From Myxococcota bacterium (GTDB taxonomy: Bacteria > Myxococcota_A > Polyangia > JAAYKL01), in the NCBI GenBank assembly GCA_025453525.1, contig JALOQD010000002.1, positions 1-41,023 of the forward strand: DNA of 41,023 nucleotides. Reading direction: 5' to 3'. Below, piece after piece: positions 1 to 8,955 of this stretch (within the stretch, counting starts at the first letter, position 1; each line of letters opens with the position of its first letter). A program made the position numbers and the translations under genes. The notes below the pieces were generated by a model, which was not told the origin of the DNA, made no database searches, and saw only the letters and a list, made by a program, of their open reading frames with translations.

Positions 1-22
1 AGCGCGCAGGTGGAGGTAGGAC

Positions 23-1714
23 ATGAAAAGCAAGACCAAGATTCGCACCGAGTCCACGGTGTTTCTCCTGACCCTGGTCGGCATCGTCGTGCTCGTGAAT
101 CTGCTCGCCACCAAGGCGGTGCTGCGCGGCGATCTCACCCGCGACGGCGTGTTCACCTTGTCTGGTGCCTCCACGCGACTGGTGTCGAGTCTAGACGACA
201 AGTTGGTGGTCAAGGCCTACTTCACCGAGAACCTACCTGGCCGCTATGCCACGTTGGAGCGCCAGGTGCGCGACCTGCTCGAGGAGTATGCGCAGCACTC
301 GAATGGCAAGATGGAAGTGCAGTTCATCGACCCCGCGAGTGATGCCAAGGAAGAGGAGATCGCCAAATCCCTGGGCATTACCAAGCAGGCCAACCCGGAC
401 ATCGAGAAGGACCAGGCCACGGTCAAAGAGGGTTACCGCGGTATCGCCTTTAGCTACGGGGACAAGACCGACGCGATCCCAGCTGTTCAGTCGCCCGTGG
501 GTCTCGAGTACGAGATCACCACCACGCTCAAGAAGATCCTGGGCAAGAAGTCCAAGGTCGGCTTTCTGAACGGCCACGAGGAGCCCCAGATCAGCCCGCC
601 GCCCCGCAGCCAGGAAGAGCAGCAGCAGATGATGATGCAGGATCCGAACTCCCGCGGCGCCTATCGCAACGTTCGGGCCAATTTGGACATTTACGATTAC
701 AAAGATGTCAATCTCGAACAGGGCAATCAACCCGTGCCCGAGGACGTGAATGTTCTCGTCATCGCCGGCACCCAGGGCAAGCTCGAGGACAAAGAACTGT
801 TCCAGCTCGACCAGTACCTCATGAAGGGCGGTTCCATCGTGGCGTTCGTCGATGGCGTCAAGGTGGATGCGCAGGCTGGGCAATTCCCAGGCATGCCGCC
901 GCAGTACACGACCGCGGTGAACGACACCAACCTGCGGGATCTGCTCAAGAGCTGGGGCATCGAGCTGGGCAGCGCCCTTGTCATGGACGCGCAAGCCGCT
1001 GACTACCCGGCCCAGTGTCCGCCCATTCCCATTCCGATCCCCCGTCCCTATCCGGCTTGGCCGCTCGTGAACTCGCTTTCCGAGAGTCACCCGGCCACTT
1101 TCCGCGTGGGGGTCATCACGTTGCCCTATGCCAGCTCGGTCAAGCTCACCGACGAGGCCCGCAAGAAGGCGGGCGCCACAGAGTTGGCGTTCAGCTCGGG
1201 CAATTCCTGGTCAGCAGCCGGCGGCACCGCCGAGGTCGATCCCTGCGCCGTCCGGCCACCGACCGCCCTCGAGAGCTCCATCCCGCTCGCCGCTGCTGTC
1301 AAGGGCGAGTTCACGAGCTACTTTGCCGGCAAGTCTCTGCCAGCGAAAGAAGGCGACACAGCTCCGCTCACCGCTGACTTTGTCGACAAGAGCACGGCGC
1401 CTGGTCGCCTGCTCGTCGTGGGTTCTTCAGGGCTGCCCATGGACGACATCATCGGCCTGCTCGTTCGCCTCGATAGGCGTCAAGCCATGGCGAACTTCAC
1501 CTTTGTCCAAAACGCCCTCGATTGGTCTACAAGCGAAGAAGATCTCATCTCCGTGCGCATGAAGAACGTGGAAGATCCGCCCCTCGAAAAGAAGGAGGAG
1601 GGCATCAAGACCGCGGCCAAGTACGGCAACATCGTAGGCATTCCAGCCCTGTTCTTGCTGGCCGGTCTCGTGCGCTGGAGAGTGCGCCGCAAGTCCGGGC
1701 AGGCCAAGGCGTAG
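23..1714 (+). CDS. GldG-like ABC-type auxiliary/transport system protein
   Basis: 563 aa; N-terminal TM, 'LTRDGVFTLSGAST', 'FLNGHEEPQI', 'GGSIVAFVDGVKVDAQ' and C-terminal TM typical of GldG/ABC-type uncharacterized transport proteins; GGAGG upstream of ATG. Confidence 0.85.
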   Translation: MKSKTKIRTESTVFLLTLVGIVVLVNLLATKAVLRGDLTRDGVFTLSGASTRLVSSLDDKLVVKAYFTENLPGRYATLERQVRDLLEEYAQHSNGKMEVQFIDPASDAKEEEIAKSLGITKQANPDIEKDQATVKEGYRGIAFSYGDKTDAIPAVQSPVGLEYEITTTLKKILGKKSKVGFLNGHEEPQISPPPRSQEEQQQMMMQDPNSRGAYRNVRANLDIYDYKDVNLEQGNQPVPEDVNVLVIAGTQGKLEDKELFQLDQYLMKGGSIVAFVDGVKVDAQAGQFPGMPPQYTTAVNDTNLRDLLKSWGIELGSALVMDAQAADYPAQCPPIPIPIPRPYPAWPLVNSLSESHPATFRVGVITLPYASSVKLTDEARKKAGATELAFSSGNSWSAAGGTAEVDPCAVRPPTALESSIPLAAAVKGEFTSYFAGKSLPAKEGDTAPLTADFVDKSTAPGRLLVVGSSGLPMDDIIGLLVRLDRRQAMANFTFVQNALDWSTSEEDLISVRMKNVEDPPLEKKEEGIKTAAKYGNIVGIPALFLLAGLVRWRVRRKSGQAKA

Positions 1715-1733
1715 AGGGAAAAAGGAGGCTAAT

Positions 1734-2897
<1,164 letters not shown>

Positions 2898-2910
2898 TCG
2901 AGAGATTTGG

Positions 2911-4098
2911 TCAGGGGAACCGCAGGCCGATCATCAGGTCGAGGCCGAAGCCGTTGCCGAAGCGGATCGACTGGGCCAGGGCGTTGTTGATGACGTCTTG
3001 CTTCAGTGTCGCGGCCTGCTCGGCCGAGAGCTGGCTCTCATAGGTTGCGAGCCATTGCTCCAGCTCTTGCCTGCTGTTGATGCTGGAGAGCTCGTCCGCA
3101 GCCTGTTGGTCGAGGCCGGCGCTGGCCACGAGCTGTGCGGTATCGATGTTCGAGAACGGCTGTTTGATGCCTGTCACGCCATACATGAATCCCGCCTCGA
3201 CGACCAAGCCCAAATGCTTGGCCAAGTAGAGGGTGAAGCCCAAGGGAATTCGGCCGTAGATCTCGGCGCCGTATTCGATGTCGCGACCCATGACGTAGGC
3301 CGCGTGCAAGCCGAGCCCGACGTGCGGGTAGAAGCGGGAGATCTCAAAGCGGTAAACCGCTCCCAGCTGTGCGCCGATGGACTGGAAGCTGCCCGAGAGG
3401 TTCCTTGGGTCCACGCTCGTGCTGCCAAAGCTGCCGCCGCTCTGGTCGATGCCTCCGGCCTCTACGGCGAAGAGGGGGGCGATCTCGAAGGAGAGACCGT
3501 CTCCGCCCAGGTCGAGGTGCAGCTTGGCGACGAACCCATTGCGTGCGTTGACCGTGGCTTTGAACCCATTGACCTGCATCGCCGCTTCGGGGAAGAACGT
3601 GTAGCCGAGCTCTGGCGCGGCCGAGAACCACGAAAACGCGTGCTCGTCCTGTGCATCCTTCGCATCGGCAAGGGGGCCTTGCGGTTCTTTGACCTGATCA
3701 GCCGCGGGAAGCGGGCTGTCAGAAGGCGCCACTGCGGTCGGCTGCTGGGGTAGAGGGCGAGGAGGCGCGGCACGGCAGGCGCTGTCCTGACACACCTGCG
3801 GGACAGGGCAGTCCGCGTCGCGGGTGCAAAGCATGAGACCGACCCCGGCAGCCGGCGCGGTCGCGGGTGCCTGAGAAGGAACGGGTGCCTGCGAAGTGGA
3901 GGGGGAGCTCGGCCCGGGCGGAGAAGGGGGCGTTGGCTCTGCAGCAAGCTGCGGATTGGGCGAAGGCGATTTTTCTGCCTCCCCCGTTTGCGAAGGTGGG
4001 CTCGGTTCGTCTTGAGCCTTGGTGGCGGGCGGCCATGCCACGACTGCGATCAGTATGACCGTTGAAAGGAAGCGTTTGGCAGAGTGTTCGATGATCAT
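2911..4098 (-). CDS. Exported protein with Pro-rich linker, Cys motif and predicted outer-membrane beta-barrel
   Basis: Signal peptide, long P/S-rich linker, 'CTRDADCPVPQVCQDSAC' motif, aromatic/Gly beta-strand pattern ending 'GLDLMIGLRFP'. Confidence 0.7.
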   Translation of the reverse strand: MIIEHSAKRFLSTVILIAVVAWPPATKAQDEPSPPSQTGEAEKSPSPNPQLAAEPTPPSPPGPSSPSTSQAPVPSQAPATAPAAGVGLMLCTRDADCPVPQVCQDSACRAAPPRPLPQQPTAVAPSDSPLPAADQVKEPQGPLADAKDAQDEHAFSWFSAAPELGYTFFPEAAMQVNGFKATVNARNGFVAKLHLDLGGDGLSFEIAPLFAVEAGGIDQSGGSFGSTSVDPRNLSGSFQSIGAQLGAVYRFEISRFYPHVGLGLHAAYVMGRDIEYGAEIYGRIPLGFTLYLAKHLGLVVEAGFMYGVTGIKQPFSNIDTAQLVASAGLDQQAADELSSINSRQELEQWLATYESQLSAEQAATLKQDVINNALAQSIRFGNGFGLDLMIGLRFP

Positions 4099-4148
4099 TT
4101 CTTAAACTCCTAAAAAAATGAGCTTTGGCAGTGTCGTGCGACCGCCGC

Positions 4149-4520
4149 TTAGGACGAAGGACCGCTCACCAGATAGGCCAGAGCCTCCTGCCGCGTGGCC
4201 CGGGGCTCGGCGCCGATGGAGGAGTAAGTGTTCACGATGTTGAGGAAGAACAGCTGGATGCCGGTCACGCCGACCACCGCTGTCTTGGTCACCTTGGTCT
4301 TGGCCTCTATTGCGGCGGTTTTGAACTCGAGTAGAACCTCTTTGGAGATCGTGCAGCCCGTGATATCGAGCAGGAGCAAAGTCGCTCCGCTTTTATCGGC
4401 CATGAGCGCCTTGGTGAGCTGCCGGATGGCCAGTGTAAAGTCCGTGGCGCTGATGCCCTGGTAGTCGTGGACGATGACGGTCTTACCGCGGTGAACCACG
4501 AGTTTTTGTCTCGGATGCAT
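4149..4520 (-). CDS. Small STAS/SpoIIAA-like protein
   Basis: ORF 4149..4556 with likely start at internal Met (MHPRQKLVV...); STAS-like pattern 'GATLLLLDITGCTISKEVLLEFKTAA'. Confidence 0.5.
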   Translation of the reverse strand: MHPRQKLVVHRGKTVIVHDYQGISATDFTLAIRQLTKALMADKSGATLLLLDITGCTISKEVLLEFKTAAIEAKTKVTKTAVVGVTGIQLFFLNIVNTYSSIGAEPRATRQEALAYLVSGPSS

Positions 4521-4739
4521 GCTTGTATTGTGGAGCGAATGACCCTCGACATGCAAGATTCCGCATCCCGCTGCGGCGCGGCTCTTTTGGCCGGAAAAGG
4601 CAGGTGTTTTTGATGGGGGATCTGGGAATTCCCTTTTGCCCTTGAGGTGTTCGAACGTCTATGTGTTTTGAGAAGTGTTCTTTGTTGGTTGTTCTCTTAT
4701 TGACGTTATTAGTACGAAACTATAGTCTCCGCTCAAATT

Positions 4740-4766
4740 GAGGCGCCTTGTGCATCGACGCGCCTC
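4740..4766. promoter_or_regulatory. Short perfect hairpin upstream of TPR gene
   Basis: GAGGCGC (4740-4746) / GCGCCTC (4760-4766). Confidence 0.3.
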
Positions 4767-4826
4767 GCATCTCCCATCGAACCTATGAGCGGGCTCGATG
4801 TTTCGTTTCGAATAGAGAGGTCATCC

Positions 4827-5699
4827 GTGGCACGCAAAAAAATCAAGGCCAGAGAAGAGAATCAGACTCCGGTCGACCCCAATAGCGACGAGTTCATCCA
4901 GAAGACCACGAGCGCTTTGGACTTTGCTTACGAGCATCGCCGGCCCTTGATGCTCGCGGCTGCTGTGGCACTCATCGCAGCGATCGTCGGCATCGCCGTA
5001 AATCATTTTGCTTCCAAGAAAATCGCGGAGCGTTCGATGACCCTCGCCAAGGGGCTCGAGGCCATCGTCGCGCCTGTCACGCCAGCGCCCGAGGGCGAGG
5101 AGGTGCCGCCCAAGGATGATCAGCGGCTGACCTTCGACTCCCTCAAGGCCAGGGCAACCGAGTCCCTCAAGGCTATCGGCCAGGTTCCGGCGAATGTCGG
5201 CGGAGGCGTCGAGGTGGCCAAGCTTCTCGTAGAAGCCGCAAGTCACTACGATCTTGGCGAGTATGAGAAAGCGATTGCCGGATATGAGAGCCTGGCTGGG
5301 CGCAAGGAGCAGGAGATCGAGTTTGTCCAACCCACCGTTCTCGAGGGCCTTGGGCTTTCCCTGGAGGCCGCTGGTCGCAAGGACGATGCCAAGAAGCGCT
5401 TCGAAGCGCTGAGCAAGTTGCCGGGCATCTCTGGCGAGCTGGGAAAATACCACGTGGCTCGGATGTCCGAGAGCGGCGATGTCGAGCAGGCGAAAAAGCT
5501 CTACAAAGAAATCGTAATGGCCAATGCCGAGCGCGACCGGAAGTCGAGTCGGGATTACCTGTTCGTTCACGCCCGCAACCGCCTGCTGGCTCTCGACCCG
5601 TCGGCCGAGGTTCCGGCTCCCATCGGCGGTGGCCTTGAGGGAATCGATCCTGAGATGCTGAAGCAACTCATGCAGATGCAGGGCGGCGGGCTCAACTGA
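4827..5699 (+). CDS. Membrane-anchored TPR protein (YfgM/ancillary SecYEG translocon-subunit-like)
   Basis: ORF 4785..5699; likely GTG start at 4827 after AGAGAGG; one N-terminal TM then TPR-like repeats. Confidence 0.65.
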   Translation: MARKKIKAREENQTPVDPNSDEFIQKTTSALDFAYEHRRPLMLAAAVALIAAIVGIAVNHFASKKIAERSMTLAKGLEAIVAPVTPAPEGEEVPPKDDQRLTFDSLKARATESLKAIGQVPANVGGGVEVAKLLVEAASHYDLGEYEKAIAGYESLAGRKEQEIEFVQPTVLEGLGLSLEAAGRKDDAKKRFEALSKLPGISGELGKYHVARMSESGDVEQAKKLYKEIVMANAERDRKSSRDYLFVHARNRLLALDPSAEVPAPIGGGLEGIDPEMLKQLMQMQGGGLN

Positions 5700-6910
5700 T
5701 GCGACTGCGTCGCCTCCTCGCTCTCCTTGCCGGCGCGGTTTGCTCGTTCGTGCTCCTTTGCGGTTGCACCGGCTACGCCAAGGTTCCCAGGGAGTGGGAG
5801 AGTAAAGCAGGGGTGCAGGTGCTGCGCCTGCGCTGGACCAAAACACTGGCGCCAGCGGTTCCGAATTTTCAGGTCCCTCAGATGCAGGAAGAGCACGATC
5901 GGTTCTATCCCATCGAGACTGGCGCTGCCGGATTCGATGCGGACGCACGTCGCGCTTTTGTCGGTTCGTCTCTCGGTTCGCTGTATTGCCTGGATTTGGC
6001 CAGCGGTCGCTCGGTGTGGCGTTACGATGTCGACGATGCCGTAGGATCTGTCCCTCTCTACGACAGCGTGCGCAAGGCCGTGTACTTTGGCGCAGACGAT
6101 GGCAGGTTCTATGCGCTGCAGGCCCGCTCCGGGCGCCTTCTGTGGTCCCTCGACGTGGGTTCCGAGATCCGCAGAGCCGCGGTGCAACGAGAGGATACTT
6201 TGTACGTCGCCAGCGCCGACGATACCGTGCTCGCTCTGGATGCCAAGACCGGCCAAATCATTTGGCAGTATCGCAGGCCGCCCACCGCGGGGTTTGCCTC
6301 CATGGGCTACGCGGGTCTGGTGCTCAGTGGTGATTCTCTGTTTACCGGGTTCAGCGACGGTACGGTGATGGCCATCGACGCAGTGGCTGGTGGTCCGTTA
6401 TGGGAAGCGGATCTCGCGCAGGACGTTCCCATTACGACAGCGAACTCGGGCATCGTCAGCTTGACCGATGCTGACGCAACACCGGTGCTCGTCGGCGGGT
6501 TTCTCGTGGCTGCTTCAGTCGCCGGAGGGGTTCGCGGCCTCGACCCAGCGTCGGGCAAGGTCGTTTGGTCGAGACCGGATGTCGTGGGCGCTACGGGTCT
6601 GGCGGCAGATATCGGGACGGTCTATGCGGCGCTGGCCGGAAAGGGCCTCGTGGCTCTGGACGGCTCCAATGGACAGACCCTGTGGACTCAGGCAGCCACA
6701 ACAGGGGTTCTTCAAGATCCAGTCGTTTTTCGAGATGTCGTCATCGTATCCGATAGCGAATTCGGACTGGCGGTCTTTTCCAACGCCGGCGGCCGACTGC
6801 TTCAACGCCTCGACCCCAAAACGGGCATTTTTGCTCGGCCTGCGGTCCTGGGCAGCTATGCCCTTGTGCTCGGGAATCGCGGCACTCTGTTTGGCATGTC
6901 CATTCGGTAG
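5699..6910 (+). CDS. PQQ-binding-like beta-propeller lipoprotein (BamB-like)
   Basis: Lipobox 'VLLCGC'; repeated 'G.lyaLda.tG..lW' motifs; TGATG overlap with preceding gene. Confidence 0.8.
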   Translation: MRLRRLLALLAGAVCSFVLLCGCTGYAKVPREWESKAGVQVLRLRWTKTLAPAVPNFQVPQMQEEHDRFYPIETGAAGFDADARRAFVGSSLGSLYCLDLASGRSVWRYDVDDAVGSVPLYDSVRKAVYFGADDGRFYALQARSGRLLWSLDVGSEIRRAAVQREDTLYVASADDTVLALDAKTGQIIWQYRRPPTAGFASMGYAGLVLSGDSLFTGFSDGTVMAIDAVAGGPLWEADLAQDVPITTANSGIVSLTDADATPVLVGGFLVAASVAGGVRGLDPASGKVVWSRPDVVGATGLAADIGTVYAALAGKGLVALDGSNGQTLWTQAATTGVLQDPVVFRDVVIVSDSEFGLAVFSNAGGRLLQRLDPKTGIFARPAVLGSYALVLGNRGTLFGMSIR

Positions 6911-6914
6911 AGGG

Positions 6915-8447
6915 TCATGGTGCGATGGCTGGAATGTACCTGTAGTACTCGATACCCTTGTCTTGGAATCCATCGCCTTTTGCCGTGCACTGACCCACGC
7001 GATCGACCACGAGCTCGTGGTTGGGAACGAGGTTGGGGCTGGGCTCGGGCAAGCCTTCGTGGAGTGCCTCGTATTCGTTCTGGCGCAGGTCGACGGCGCC
7101 GGCGAGGGCCTGCGAGAAGCCGATCTTTCCCGCTGCGCTCTGCCATCCGGGAACGATGTCGATGAGCATCGCTTCGGCCGCGTCACCGGAGCCGTATCCC
7201 AAGGTAAAGAACGTCTTCTCCGCGAGCTCTTCCCCTTTCTCCAGGCCGTCTTCGAGGCCTGCCGCGATCCATGCCGGAAGCGACGCGGTATAGAGATTGC
7301 CAATATCCATCATTTTGGCGGTTCCCAGGCGCATCTTGTGCTCGGCGACCTCGGTAAACTTGGGGCTCTCGCGGAACCATTTAACGACCTTCATGGCTTC
7401 TGGGTACGCTTCTTCGTTGATTCTTCCGCCCAGCGCTCCGACGAACAGGTCCGGGCTACTGGCGGCCTCTTCCTGCATCTTGGCGAAGTCGGCCTTGGCG
7501 CGCCTGCAGATCGCTTCCAACTCTCGTAGGTGCTCATCGTTGCGGGTCAGCCCCCAGATGTACAGCGCTGCCATGACGTTCACTGGCAGCCGAGCGAACG
7601 GGCGGTGCAGGAACGCACCTTCGAGGCGATTGTACAGCTCCCGAGGCTGCACCCCGAGGCGGTAGACCATGCGCGCCGTGGCGTGCAGTGCCTCGTCGGT
7701 ATAGCAGATCGTCGAATATCGACCGTTGAAAATGGGGTAGTCAGGCCTGCGGATGGCGCCGTCCACGGGCTCTGCGTCGAGATGGCGCAGGTGGGGCTTG
7801 CGGAAATCCATTCCTCGATACGCGGCGGCGCTGCCGCAGTGGGCCAAATCGACGGTGTAGAGAGCAGGGTCTTCCTCTAAAAGCTGGGCCACAGCCCCTG
7901 CCCCTTGGGTGGGCTCACCGGACGAGCCTCGAGCGTACTCGGCGATGTCGGAGCTGACGACGATCGCCTTTCGGCCAGCGCCGTCACAGGCGAGGTAGCG
8001 CAAGGCCGCCTTGAGCGCATACACCCCGCCAAGGCAAGCGTGCTTGATCTCTGGGACTTCGATCTGTCGGGCGAGCCGCGGTAGGCCCAGCTCGACGAGC
8101 GCCAGATCGACGAGTCCCTTAACGATGATGGCGCCAGCGGCGTTGTCGGTGCTCGATTCCGTGCCCAGGGCGAGGTAGCCGATGGAACGCGGGTTGACGT
8201 CGTGCTTGAGGATGAGACGCAGCACGGCGTTGGCGGCCATTGTGTACACGTTCTCCTGAGGACCAGGCACACGGAAGCTATGCCCCACGGTGGCCTGCAC
8301 CTTGGACCAGGGTGAGCCGTACCACTGACACCACCCCTCCAGGGGCACGCGCAGCTTGGGAACGTAAAGAGAGAAGCCGCTGACTCCGAGACGAGGACCC
8401 TTCCAACGGGAACCGCCATTGCTGTTGTCTTTTTCGAGCTTGACCAT
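6915..8447 (-). CDS. Hydroxymethylglutaryl-CoA synthase family protein
   Basis: 510 aa thiolase-fold; nucleophile motif 'HACLGGVYALKAAL'; 'QGAGAVAQLL'; 'TFFTLGYGSGDAAEAM'. Confidence 0.8.
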   Translation of the reverse strand: MVKLEKDNSNGGSRWKGPRLGVSGFSLYVPKLRVPLEGWCQWYGSPWSKVQATVGHSFRVPGPQENVYTMAANAVLRLILKHDVNPRSIGYLALGTESSTDNAAGAIIVKGLVDLALVELGLPRLARQIEVPEIKHACLGGVYALKAALRYLACDGAGRKAIVVSSDIAEYARGSSGEPTQGAGAVAQLLEEDPALYTVDLAHCGSAAAYRGMDFRKPHLRHLDAEPVDGAIRRPDYPIFNGRYSTICYTDEALHATARMVYRLGVQPRELYNRLEGAFLHRPFARLPVNVMAALYIWGLTRNDEHLRELEAICRRAKADFAKMQEEAASSPDLFVGALGGRINEEAYPEAMKVVKWFRESPKFTEVAEHKMRLGTAKMMDIGNLYTASLPAWIAAGLEDGLEKGEELAEKTFFTLGYGSGDAAEAMLIDIVPGWQSAAGKIGFSQALAGAVDLRQNEYEALHEGLPEPSPNLVPNHELVVDRVGQCTAKGDGFQDKGIEYYRYIPAIAP

Positions 8448-8757
8448 GCGAGCCTGCCTGTCTCCCCCTCAAGGAGTATGGTGCACATGATAGCCGCGTC
8501 GGACGGATAGTCTCAATGAGATTCGTAAGTTTCACTCCTCAGTGATGCTGATTTTCGGATTTGTGAACCCTGGAGAGTCCTGCCAGTAAGGATTTTGGCC
8601 GCCCCTGTCTCCCCTGATGCCTGCGGCCCCCGATAGAACTGCCCGATGAAGACCCGACGGTGGACTCAACCCCTGTCATGGCCCCCGCCCAAGAGCGCGT
8701 TAGTTGTAAAATGTTGCTCCATGGAGGATTCGTCTAGGTGAGGGCGCATGTTATCTT

Positions 8758-8887
8758 GTGTCCATCCCGAAAGCCCCGTTTTCGGCGTCCTTCGGAAAGG
8801 CGAGGACTGTTTGAGTTGGATCATTCGATGTCCGAGTTCCGCAGACTTGGAGAAGGATGCCGAAAACGGGGCTTTCGGGATGGGAAC
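8758..8887 (+). repeat. Dispersed structured repeat, copy A (palindromic arms plus conserved ~80-bp core; MITE-like)
   Basis: CCATCCCGAAAGCCCCGTTTTCGGC ... GCCGAAAACGGGGCTTTCGGGATGG perfect 25-bp arms; core matches the reverse complement of 27261-27380; flanked by TATCTTGT (8752-8759) and TATCTTGT (8888-8895). Confidence 0.85.
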
Positions 8888-8955
8888 TATCTTGTTTCGA
8901 GCGACGTTCGCCGGAAAAGTGCGGCGGCGCTTCACCCACTCGAGGCCAGTGCCAG

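Noticed and set aside
233-1090. 285-aa minus-strand ORF antisense to the GldG-like gene
   Set aside because: Shadow ORF; the sense ORF has clear family features and a ribosome-binding site.
8758-8887. Integron attC site or tRNA-like element
   Set aside because: attC sites have conserved ends and variable centres, whereas here the centre is conserved and part of the arms varies; the GTTCGAGTTCC string resembles a T-loop but no cloverleaf could be formed.
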